Shown here piece after piece: positions 54,845 to 64,000 of a DNA stretch of 64,000 nt. How positions within the stretch are numbered: the stretch's first letter is position 1; the number at the start of each line of letters is the position of its first letter. The position numbers and the translations under genes were made by a program. The stretch is from Hyaloscypha bicolor E (Eukaryota > Ascomycota > Leotiomycetes > Helotiales > Hyaloscyphaceae), in assembly GCF_002865645.1 (NCBI RefSeq), contig NW_020194618.1, positions 774,885-838,884 on the forward strand. The letters are read 5' to 3'. A model generated the notes under the pieces. It was not told the origin of the DNA, made no database searches, and worked only from the letters and a program-made list of their open reading frames with translations.

Positions 54845-56080
54845 ATGGCTTCATCAAATAATTCCACGTCCGATTCCAAGAATCACCGCGCCAACTTCAG
54901 CCGCGTTCCTAAAATCGACATTCCCAAGATCATCGCTCTCACCAAGACTAAACTCCACAGGGTCGGTATTAGGGAACACTGCCGCAAACTGAAGGAAGCC
55001 CAATTCCGGGAGCACGTCAACCAATGGTGGAAGAACAGCCTCTTTGGTGGACCCAAAGATCCGAAGGGGAAAAAGAAGGACTTTACCGGCAAGACCGTTG
55101 TCATGATCGGCGCAACGTCAGACATCTGTGCGGAAGCAGCCATCAAGATTGCTCGTCTCAACGCAGCAAAACTTATCATTGGAGCTCGAAATATTCGGAA
55201 AGCCCATGAGGTGAGAGAATGAATCGAACGGGAGGCGAATAGGGAAGAGGTGGACTTCTGCACAATCTTGGAACTGGGGGTGGCCAGCTACCCATCCATC
55301 GAGAACTTCGTCAACTACGTGCAAGAATATCGCGAAACCCTTGGCATCCATGCCGTCGTTCTCAATATTAATCATCACACAGAGGATCTTGCAGACGACC
55401 ATGGCCAAGTTTTTCGAAGCCGCCATGGAACGGAACTGCATTTGCAGATCAACGTTATATCAACGGCGTATCTGGCTATCTTTCTCCTTGCCTTACTTCT
55501 CGAGACCTCCTTGAAGGAAGACTCCACTACTCACCTTGAGTTCGTCGGATGTGAGCGCTACATCGTGCATCAGCGTTTTGAGTTTCTTCTCAACGGCCCA
55601 GAACATTCAATCCTGCAATACTTAAACAAAGACCCCGACGAAGCAATACAGTATCCGGCGACCAAGATTCTGCAGATGGGGATAATGTACGTACACTCCA
55701 TTGAATATTCAGTTCTCGTCCTTTTCAAGTGTTCCACGAATGGTGGTACATTTGACTTAAAGCGTTTGAATGTCCCACGACTACTTGGCACATTGGCTGA
55801 CTTAAATAAATCGGGCTAGGTTTCAACTCGCCAAACGCGTAAATCCCGCGAATGTTATCATATTTTCTGCCGAGCCAGGCCCTTGCGAAAAGCCCCCTTG
55901 GAAAGATCCTGACTCGGACCATTCCGGTGTCGACAAATTCTGCAAGCGAGCGTTTGCTAGGACAGCGGAGCAAGGGAGTCGAATAATAGTCAGTGGTTTG
56001 CTACAAGAACCGAAAGCGAATAGTTTGTTCAGAGCACCATTGCATGGGCGAGTCTACAAAGACGACGACGCCATGACGTA
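54845..56080 (+). pseudogene. Short-chain dehydrogenase (SDR), one stop and damaged cofactor motif
   Basis: ATG 54845 opens a frame with a basic N-terminus, GKTVVMIGATSDICAEAAIK as the Rossmann motif and KLIIGARN. An in-frame TGA at 55220 interrupts, then the same frame runs on: SYPSIENFVNYVQEYRETLG, HAVVLNIN, LQINVISTAYLAIFLLALLL and YPATKILQM (YxxxK active site). A 130-bp intron then leads to MFQLAKRVNPANVIIFSAEP and GPC. Family: SDR of the retinol-dehydrogenase/oxidoreductase type. The usual TGxxxGxG reads GATSDIC, two of its glycines replaced, so loss of function is likely even apart from the stop, which can come from TGG or CGA. The 3' end is not clear beyond about 56080. Confidence 0.7.
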
Positions 56081-56170
56081 AGTCGGTCGTTCCACCCCGT
56101 CCAGTAAATCCAGCTGCCAATATTTCTCGTCCATCTGGTTCATTGCTCGTTTTGATCGGATCACAGACCT

Positions 56171-56784
56171 TTGCAATTCTACTTTAGATGGGGTCCAATA
56201 TTGTCCGACAACGTCTTCCTCGAACTGATAGCGCGTTTTCGTAAGATGAAGAATTGGCAGGCGATAAAGTGCATCGTACCAGCGGGACAAAGTCGAATCA
56301 CCGCGGATAGAATCCAGATGCTCCGAGTATGGTTCCCTCAGGTCCAACAGGGTTGTCGTTTCCCCAGAAACTTCCCGTTGTCCGACGACTATGATAGGAC
56401 ATTTGTAAAGAACCCATACCCCGAGCTCCCCTGTCCGCCTCAATCAAGAAATCTGTTGCTAATTGTTCTAGTGGGGTGATACATTGAGAGGCACTCTACC
56501 TGAGGGAGATGGCAAGTACGACAATTTTTCTTGGGAAGACAAACCCCACCCCCAACCTCGACCAGTCTCACTCGCAAGGCTGAGACGGGACAGAGAGGAG
56601 GTGAAGGAAGTCGTGGATGTAAGGGTTGGTACGTGGTTGGACGGGGTTCCGGTGCCTGAGGAGATAAGAGAGGAGACCGTTGAGGCGCCCGCTGATGATA
56701 ATGCGGATGAGGAGACGGCCTCTGAGACCCGGAGGAGGCTTAAGGGTAAGCAAAAGATGCACAGCATCATTGATCCTCCGTAAC
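56171..56784 (+). CDS. Unassigned ORFs downstream of the broken SDR gene
   Basis: Two frames, 56171-56479 (102 codons) and 56484-56783 (99 codons). The second is rich in charged residues (LARLRRDREEVKEVVDVRVG, GVPVPEEIREE, ETRRRLKGKQKM) and looks more like coding sequence than its antisense. They may be the tail of the SDR pseudogene locus or pieces of another gene. Not recognised. Confidence 0.25.
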
Positions 56785-58205
56785 CCAGCGATGGTTACTT
56801 TGCTCCAAGGTAGAAGCGTGACCTTGGACCGCTCAGCGATATATATATTTTTTCACTAGCCTTAGGATAGCTTTCCAAGTGGTACCTTACGTTGTTCTCG
56901 TCATCCTTGGTATTTTTAAAGGTGGCGGGAACTTGCTCAGGAAGTAAAAGCCGTTCGCTCTTGGCAGTGAAACCCTCCAAGTATACTTCTCTCTGCGCAA
57001 TAGCTCCCCTGACCCTTCAAGCTCCAAGCAATTGACTCTCTCCGAACTTTTCAGTGGGTCAAAGCGCGTCTCAGCCAACAGTTGATGGGCTCAAGTATTG
57101 GGGGCGAAGACAACCCATTCGAGAGTAATGACCTGAAAGCAGCGAGGAAGATCGGACGCCAACAAGGCCCCGAGTGGGTGAGCTGTGTTGTAGAGATCAA
57201 GTCTAGGAAGAACATGCTGTGCTGAAAGCCAGTCGGGAGGTTTCTATCCCCTCAAGTCATCTTACGGGATGCAATGTATGCAGGTGAGAGAGGTGTGGAA
57301 ATCGTGAACCACAAACTACAAGCCATGTGGACGCCTTCCGGACTCCCGAGACTGTGGATGTGGCGAGTGGCTGACGCTGGACTGAACTGTGCAATTGCCA
57401 TGCGCTGGTGTGGTATCAGCCGCAGAATCTGGAATCACACTGGGTGAGGATTGCCCGTTGGACTTTCTAACAGAGATACTTCTATGGACAGCATGCGATT
57501 TTGAGGTCGGCGTGGTCCTTGCTACATGGCACTGTGAGTGAAGCCTGGTTATTTTAAGTCTTGGAGTTCGGAAGTGTGGGATGGTTGAGCATCATGGAAT
57601 TCTTGGAGAGGAGAGACGGCGAAGATCCAGACGGTGCGAGGAAACGGAGGGTCGACGGTTGGCGCCACCAGTTCATGCGCATTGTGTTGTGGAGCGTGGG
57701 GAGTGAGGGTTTGTGGTGATCTCGAAGGGGGATCAAACTTAAACTTTCGCACGGACGGGCGTGGGGTGATCTTGATTTCTGCGGGGTCTGGAACATGGGG
57801 TGACCGAAATCGAGATTTGGCAGTTGCCTGGGAATGTCCTGCATGCAGCATGGTGTTGTTGTGCTGCTGGGGAAAAGGGGGTGGTAGCGGAGCCAGTGGA
57901 ATAGCAAGCACTTGAGTCGAATTGAGTCCATTGATCTTTGCTTCCTGATCCTGAACAAATGCTTTGAAATTTTAAATCCAAGTGCCATGAATCTTGGATA
58001 AAGAAAAGAAGAAGAAGAAGAAGAAGAAGTGAAGTAAACGCCATCACCCATCCATGTAAAATCAAAAAGCCAAACACCCGCATGCCCAAACCAAACCGCC
58101 CATCCAAATTTTCCTTCCTTTCCTTTCTCGGCCTTCCCAAAAACACCAGTGGTAGCCGCGTAGCCACCGATACATGATTCGTTAACCCGTAAGAAGAGAG
58201 ATTCA
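56785..58205. other. Spacer downstream of the bZIP gene
   Basis: No supported gene. Contains a (GAA)n microsatellite at about 58005-58029. Minus-strand frames up to 245 codons (57554-58291) overlap the bZIP end in another frame and have low-complexity Ser/Leu content; I take them as chance frames in the 3' region. Confidence 0.45.
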
Positions 58206-59202
58206 TTACAACAGTTCGTCGCTCCCGCTCGCAACGCTCTTTTCGATGGCATCGATAATCTCCCTCTCTTCAAAGACCGGCCCTTGCCCATCGCACTTGG
58301 CGACCTTCTTCAACCGCTCGCTGACGTCCCCGACGTCCACCAAGCCGCGGACGTACAGCGGGTGCTTGATAATGTAGTCCCACGTCGCACCGGCAGCCAG
58401 CAGCCGCTCCCCGGTATCAGAGGTCACGATCCTGTGGCTCGGCGTCTTGTTGTCGTGCGCGCGCAGCACCTCCGTGTAGAAGTCCGTCGGCGAGTAGCGC
58501 ATCGGCCCGGCATTGGGCAATGGCTCTGAACCTCCCCGATGCGGGTGTGCCGCCGTGGCCTTCAGGATCTCGTTCTCGGTGGCTGCTTTTTGTAGTTGGA
58601 GCTTGAGACGCTCGTTCTCTTCGGCCACGTTGACGGAGTCTTGTTGTAGGGCCGCGAGCTTGGCCTCGAGGTCTTTGACGTGTCGTTCTTTGCGTTCGCG
58701 GAAGGCTCGTTGTCTGCGAATTGAGTTAGCAATTGGAGATAGAAAAGAGAAAGGTTGTAAAGCAGAGATTGCGGGCTACTTACGCTGCGCGGTTCTGAGC
58801 CTTTCGCCGGGATTGTGCGGGTGTCATGTCGTCGTCGTCACTGTTGCTCCCCCTCCGATTGGAATCATCGTTCTGGTCCCCATTGTTCATCTCATAGTTG
58901 TGATTCGACGTGCTGATCGAGTCTTTGTGCTGCGAGAGCGGGCTCGGCGGCTTGACTTGAATGCCATTGCTGGCGGGGTTGAAGTGGGGGTTGAATGCAT
59001 CGAAGTTCTGGAACTCGAACGCATCCTGCTTGGGGGTCAGGAAGGACTGTGAGTAGGGTTGCAACGTATGAAACTGGTCACGAACAGGTGGAGAGTTGCT
59101 GAATTCATCTGAGTTCGAAGATCCGGTGTGGGCGGGCGTCGGCGGGAGGCCCAGGAACTGGTAAGGCTGCTGTGCGGCTGCGGTGAAGTAGGGATAGTCC
59201 AT
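58206..59202 (-). CDS. AP-1-like bZIP transcription factor (Yap/Fcr3 type)
   Basis: Exons 59202-58784 and 58713-58206 over a 70-bp intron with a TTGCTAAC branch site; predicted 308 aa. Residues 1-125 are Gln/Ser/Pro/Asn-rich (activation type). The basic region crosses the intron: RRKAQNRAA then QRAFRERKERHVKDLE, with the QNRAAQRAFRERK signature of fungal Yap/Pap1 factors, followed by a leucine zipper (LEAKLAALQQD, LKLQLQKAATENEIL). The C-terminus has a conserved block ATWDYIIKHPLYVRGLVDVG and CDGQGPVFEER known from the smaller AP-1-like members, and lacks the paired Cys-rich domains of Yap1, so redox sensing of the Yap1 kind is not expected. Likely a stress or metal/osmotic response regulator; targets unknown. 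Confidence 0.9.
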
Positions 59203-62200
59203 TGTATATACGGACGTTGGAGCGGTGATCAGCAGAGGAGGGAGGAGAGGGAAATGCGGTATTAGTGAGAGATTGGAGATCGATGCTGGCGGCTTATAAA
59301 GCGCGGGTTTTGGCAGAAGACAGACCGGTTTTGAGGATTGTCGTCGAAAGTTTATAGTTGGTCCTCCCGGAGTGAGTCGTGACAGGGGCGGGCACTAGCC
59401 TCGACGGTCCTTGTCGATAAGCACCACCGGCCTGCGACTCCAGGATGCAGCCAAAATCGTGGTCTGAGCTATCCCAGGGAGAGACATTGTTGACTCCCCG
59501 GCTTCAGAGGCAGCAGGCTTCACTCTGGCCTCCACACATTTTGCAAATGTGCAGGGAGGGCGCTGCAGGCCCGCCCAACCCAGCAGGACCAAACCAGAAC
59601 AAAACTCCAGCAGTGCTCCATACATGGCCTCCCAATTACGTGCCGTCAACTCCTGCCACTGCCCCCTGCCCGCGGGCCCCGGCCCCCGGGTCAGCCTTTT
59701 TCTACGACTGGTGGGCATACTCCGTACAGTAAGTACAGTAAGTACAGGAGCATCCATCGGTACTTTCTGACTTCTGACTTCTGACTGCGGCTGTCAAAAG
59801 CAAAGCAACGCAAAATAGGACGGACCAGACACTCCCGGGACCAGTTGACAGACAGCAGGCCGCCTCGCCCTCGGATGCCCCGTTGAGCCGCTGGCCGATG
59901 CCAGTCCAGTATGCCGGTTTGATACCCCACCTCAAGTTAGCTAGCTATTGCTCGTGCACGCTGCACGCTGCACGCTGCAGCCAAGTCAAGCTCAAGGTCG
60001 GCGACGATCCCCAAAAGAGAGACGACGTGGGATGGAGAATCCCGAGTTCCAACTTTAAAACTCTAATTAGGGGAGCTTCAGCCGGTCAGTTCCTGCAGCT
60101 GCAATTGGAAGCCGACGTCTCCGTCTGCACTTGGAACGTCGCCCAGGCCGAGAGAGAGCCTCGTCATCGTGGCTGCAGTGTATCGCTCATTTCACCCATT
60201 ACCCTTTGTCTCACACCCAAACTTGGATTATGGAAGACTGCACGATCCTTTCCAGAACGTTATGTTTGTCCTGAACATGGCCTGCTATGGCTTGGAGGCG
60301 TCTCCGCCTGCGCCGTTGCGGTGAGAGACCCGGCTTGTGTGACGCCTGATAGTGTGAGCAAGGTGTATATTTAGAAGGCAGTGGTCTCTGTTAGACGCCG
60401 CGGCGCGTAAGCTGCACGCAGACATGGCTCCCCCACCAAAGGGCTTCCATAATGGGGATTCACCTATATTTGTACATTTCGACATGATTTTTCAGGTGCA
60501 CATTCCAAAATACTTAATTAATAGAAATAGGACAGTGGCGCGATGGATCCTGCAGAGGTTCGATTGGCTCTCGATTTCTTCTCAGGCACATTACGAATCA
60601 TGTTGTTGCTATTTGTTGGAGGAACCCTTTGTTTGATTTGTACGAGTGTACAAGGGAAGGAAACGCTCAGCGAATGAGGAGGGCCGTCGTATTCCGAGGG
60701 AATGGTACGAAACGGCGGGGATATATTTCTGTGCCACCTGCCGCATGAAATACAATCACGTGAGGAATACTTTATTGAAAGACCTGAAGCAGGGTCTCCC
60801 GAGGTAATTTTTAGCTTAGGTTTCCGTCAAATTGACCGAGGAGCGACCGTCTATCATGACGAGTTTGAGTTTGGACAAACTGGTCAGACGTAAATCATTC
60901 GCGTTGCGAGACGAGAGTCACGTGCACCAGCATGAAGGAGACATATGGCTTCGTTTGGTAGTTTATTGGTACGGGTTTACTCGACGGATGTACGACCTCA
61001 AGCCCCGCACGATCCCAGGAACGGCTGTGAGACCGGTACATGCAATCTAACGATTGTTTCTCCTTAACTGGTGGCTTCGTAGCAGTTTCAAAGTACCTAT
61101 ACTTTTGTCCCTATTTTACATCTGCAGCCTCGAGGCGAAGATCTGTGCGTCGCCAGCATGCATGCCTTACCTCCGGGGCGAGGGTCTCGGCAGCTCGGGT
61201 CTCGTTTTCTGTCATTCTTGCAGGAACCTGGAAACAGGGGATAGCGACCCATTGTGGGTTTTGCGATCGTCTGTTGTGTGACTCTTAGAATGTCGAGAGA
61301 TTATATGGTTTGTTGGTTAAGTCTTGAGGTGAAAGCGGGGAAGTTGTCGTGGTGGTTGTTGCTATTAAAAGAGCATGATCGCCCTTGAAATAGGGGGGCC
61401 AAGTCAGCTGGAGCGCCAAAGCGTGGCTGCAAGCTCAAGACGTGAGTTGGGAATAGAATTTCGACATTTTTGTAAGGCAGAGAGATTGTGTTGGTACCCA
61501 ATTAGACTGTGATTACTTGTCTTGGACACAGCCGTGTGAAGAAGGTGGGCTGATCCATCCCTACCTGGAGCTTCCCCATGTTTACAGTAGCGGAGTGTCG
61601 GGGACCAATCCTGCACCTCCTATTGATTGAGAGGTGCATCTGAAAGGCAAGGGAAACTGTCAGTCTAGACTTCGTTGGAAAGTGGTTGGTGATTTCTGTG
61701 GAGTGAGGTGCAGGTAACGTACTTGAATTAAAGGGGGGGTTTCGAACTGCGCCGGGTTTTGAACTTTTGAGTGAACAATCTGGCGAAGGAGCTTACTTGA
61801 GCTATAATTGTTTTTGAAGCCTATTGACTTAGTTCTCTTTGTGATCTCAAAACCCTTCTAAAGATTTTCACGCTTGGTCGAATGCTGGCGAGGATAAGTA
61901 CAATTGCAGAATCTGTAAGAGGGCTGATGCGTTTAGGCAGCAAGATGTTCCGGTACTTCGTATTTACAGAAAGGCTCCGAGGTCGATGGAACTTCAAAAA
62001 TACCTCGAGGACAGGAATATAGAATTGTTTCCAGACGTCGGAAATCGCGATAACTTCAATATTTTCAAGGTTGAGGAATAATCCCACCTCGCGACATTGC
62101 GGGATGGAAAAGTATCACTGGAGGCAGGGTTCTGATGAAGTCGAGATATGGGGTACCTTTTAACGGATGGGATTTGCCATTTATGTGTGCAGCCGAAGCA

Positions 62201-62649
62201 CTGTGATGCACCCTAAACTACTAGGAAACTTGAAAATGGCGAGAATGGGATCTGAACTGGAAGATTACTGTGTAAAAAAACCTACGTTACGTTGTAGTGT
62301 TTGTGTGCACTAGGTGTATAAAGACGAAGCACAAGTTCTTTCAATCGGAGTGAAACGTGCAGATTTTGGTACGCAGAAACACCAAAAAGTCATCCCCACT
62401 CAATTCTTTATTCCTCGCCCTTCCACTGTCCATAATTGATGCCGCCTTCAGGGTTACTTCTTAAGAAGCTACTGAATCTTAATATTCAAAAATATTCAGT
62501 CATTGATTAGTTGTTCGTTGATAATAAAACGTGTCTACGCATTTGCGAACTTTGCCGACTGAGAGCAGGTTTGCCGGGAGACTTTCGGCTGTTATGTTTT
62601 GGTGGCGCTCGTATAAGATGAAATAAGCCCAGAATTTGCACAATTGTCA
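59203..62649. other. 3.4-kb region upstream of the bZIP gene, no supported gene
   Basis: Short tandem words: ttctgac three times (59762-59785), gtaagtaca twice near 59728, cacgctg three times (59956-59978). Many short frames on both strands, none convincing. Long upstream regions with such features are common before fungal regulator genes. Confidence 0.45.
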
Positions 62650-62794
62650 TCCGTAGTAGTGTAGGGGTTGTACGTTACTCCAAATCGTTCGCTCAAAACG
62701 TTTGTCTAACGGGTCATAGAACATACTCCGCTTTCAAGAATTTCTCATGATTTCGAAGAGCCGGAGAGCCCCGGGTTCGATTCCCGGCTATGGA
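62650..62794 (+). tRNA. tRNA-Glu(TTC)-like gene with intron and about 50 extra bases
   Basis: Acceptor halves TCCGTAG (62650-62656) and CTATGGA (62788-62794) pair over 7 bp. TAGTGTAGGGGTTGTAC gives positions 8-9 and a D arm. Anticodon stem CTCCG (62726-62730)/CGGAG (62762-62766), loop CTTTCAA with anticodon TTC (62733-62735), and a 24-base intron (62738-62761) at the canonical place. T arm CCGGG-TTCGATT-CCCGG is perfect. Between D arm and anticodon stem lie about 50 bases (62674-62725) where one is normal. Part of this looks like a second D-arm region (GTCTAACGGGTCATAGAAC). So it is either an interrupted tRNA pseudogene or two overlapping tRNA remnants. T-runs at 62849 could end Pol III transcription. 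Confidence 0.55.
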
Positions 62795-62825
62795 ACTGAA
62801 TTACGTGCAGTTGCCGTTCAAAAAT

Positions 62826-62883
62826 GATCAAAAATGGTCTAACTATCGATTTTTTTTGATCAATTTTTGGACCATTTTTGATC
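62826..62883. repeat. 14-bp perfect inverted repeat followed by C8 and T12 runs
   Basis: GATCAAAAATGGTC (62826-62839) and GACCATTTTTGATC (62870-62883), 30-base loop containing a T8 run, followed by a C-run and a T12 run up to about 62907. May be the end of a small repeat or a Pol III termination region. Confidence 0.5.
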
Positions 62884-62907
62884 CCCCCCCTCCCTTTTTT
62901 TTTTTTG

Positions 62908-63319
62908 GTGGGGGGCTCGCCGCTATGCTGAGCTCCAAACTGACTTAGGCTTAGCACGAGCATCTGGAGAACACAGAGTGGGAGAAGTAATTCTTCAGCA
63001 ACAAAGTTGCGTTCAAGTTGTCACTTATATATTTTGTTTTTTTTTTAAAAAGATGGATAACAGGATTTCATATGGGCTCATGAGTGTCCCATTTGGATTT
63101 AGTAAACTATATCCCTGCTTGATTCGCGGTTTGAGAAAGAAAAGGCTATGAGTGTGCTTCCACTCCGCCCCGCCAGATTCCGCTCGCTAGTTTTTACAAG
63201 TGTTCAGCCCACAGCGGATACGGCGACGTAGCGATTTCGACCTCCATACCACCCACTGAATAATCCACTCCACCTCTTGCCTTGCAATTCATGAAGCTGG
63301 GGAGCTAACCTCGCCCATC
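62908..63319. other. Promoter region of SEC21
   Basis: No gene; T- and A-runs at about 63035-63050, pyrimidine-rich stretch before the SEC21 start. Confidence 0.45.
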
Positions 63320-64000
63320 ATGAGTTACAGCAAGAAAGACGAAGATGCGGACACTGCAATCATGAGGGTGGACAGGACCTCAGTCTTCCAGGAGGGTCGG
63401 TGAACCCCTTCCCCTCTCAAAATCCAGCTAATGCCAGATAGCACGACTGTTCAACTCTTCTCCAATACAGCCCCGAAGATGTCGAGTCCTCCTTACTAAG
63501 ATTGCCCTCCTCCTCTACACAGGAGAGCGGTTCCCCACCAATGAAGCCACCACCCTCTTCTTCGGAATCTCGAAGCTCTTCCAGAATAAAGATGCCAGTC
63601 TACGGCAAATGGTACACCTTATCATCAAGGAGCTAGCGCATTCGGCAGAGGATATAATTATGGTCACAAGTACAATCATGAAAGATACTGGTGGTGGAAC
63701 AGATGCTATCTTCAGACCGAATGCAATTCGTGCCCTTTGCCGGATCATTGACGTGAGTATAGGGAATGTTCCTGGGGAGCTTGAATTGACAGGAATAGGC
63801 ATCTACTGTTCAAAGCATTGAGCGCGTGATGAAGACTGCCATAGTGGACAAGAACCCGTCCGTTTCCTCGGCCGCCCTGGTATCCTCATACCACCTCCTG
63901 CCTATCGCCCGTGAAGTTGTCCGAAGATGGCAGAGCGAAACTCAAGAAGCTGCCACATCTACCAAATCATCTGGCGGATTCTCCCTTGGATTCTCGACAT
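63320..64000 (+). CDS. SEC21: Coatomer gamma subunit Sec21, 5' part
   Basis: Partial at the window end. Exons 63320-63395, 63442-63752 and 63799 onward; all borders keep frame. The protein starts [20 protein letters not shown] and continues [94 protein letters not shown] and [20 protein letters not shown], the N-terminal adaptin-type helical repeats of gamma-COP. Part of the heptameric COPI coat for Golgi-to-ER retrograde transport; essential in yeast. About 190 of some 900 residues are inside the window. Confidence 0.95.

Noticed and set aside
55220..55222. TGA in the SDR gene as selenocysteine or programmed read-through
   Set aside because: Filamentous fungi generally lack selenocysteine insertion and the cofactor motif is also damaged, so decay is the simpler reading.
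58005..58029. (GAA)n run as regulatory site
   Set aside because: Simple microsatellite; nothing ties it to regulation.
57554..58291. 245-codon minus-strand ORF starting inside the bZIP gene
   Set aside because: Other frame of the bZIP 3' end and UTR, low-complexity Ser/Leu/His content, no domain.
1..64000. CRISPR arrays, operons, bacterial terminators or riboswitches
   Set aside because: Spliced eukaryotic genes throughout; no regularly spaced repeat array found.

Overview
The window looks like nuclear DNA of a filamentous ascomycete. Genes carry several short introns of about 45-130 bp with GT..AG borders and CTNAC/CTAAT-type branch sites. There are fungus-specific families (HET, Clr5, Zn2Cys6, ACS-type MFS), housekeeping genes of clear fungal type (RSM22, CPT1/EPT1, SEC21), and AT-rich transposon relics full of C-to-T/G-to-A changes as left by repeat-induced point mutation (RIP). 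A member of Leotiomycetes/Helotiales is my guess from how the proteins read; I could not search it.

Layout. 1-1280: AT-rich retrotransposon end with an LTR. 1284-3587: HET-domain gene with a ZZ finger. 3.6-7.7 kb: repeat island with a gag fragment and LTR, a RIP-degraded Fot1/pogo transposase, a 132-bp foldback element and a 277-bp MITE, both with TA target duplications. 7973-8404: small secreted Cys-rich protein. 9.5-14.6 kb: decay zone with a broken FAD-linked oxidase, a broken methyltransferase, a 533-bp TA-flanked TIR element and a 33-codon ADE4-like fragment; one intact conserved gene (13764-14174) sits in it. 15-16.9 kb: solo-LTR-like repeat and AT-rich DNA.

16.9-26.6 kb is the best functional unit: DUF2264 protein, GH88 unsaturated glucuronyl hydrolase, Zn2Cys6 regulator and ACS/Liz1-type MFS permease, arranged as two divergent pairs. 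Both shared promoters hold a CGG-N7-CCG inverted triplet, as expected for a zinc-cluster regulator. I infer a compact catabolic cluster for an unsaturated uronate-containing oligosaccharide: import, hydrolysis, further processing, local control.

27.6-43 kb: RSM22, a broken steroid-reductase-like gene, two cytochromes P450 around a Clr5-TPR gene, two conserved proteins of unknown function, and another TA-flanked MITE. 43.3-50.4 kb: laccase with a long Ser/Thr-rich N-terminal extension, weak ORFs, and a secreted GMC oxidoreductase whose usual first active-site His reads Glu. 51.5-64 kb: small membrane protein, CPT1/EPT1, a broken SDR gene, an AP-1-like bZIP factor, a tRNA-Glu-like locus carrying an intron plus about 50 extra bases, and the 5' part of SEC21 running off the end.

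Intron positions were deduced by eye from frame, splice borders and remembered family consensus; they are not transcript-supported.
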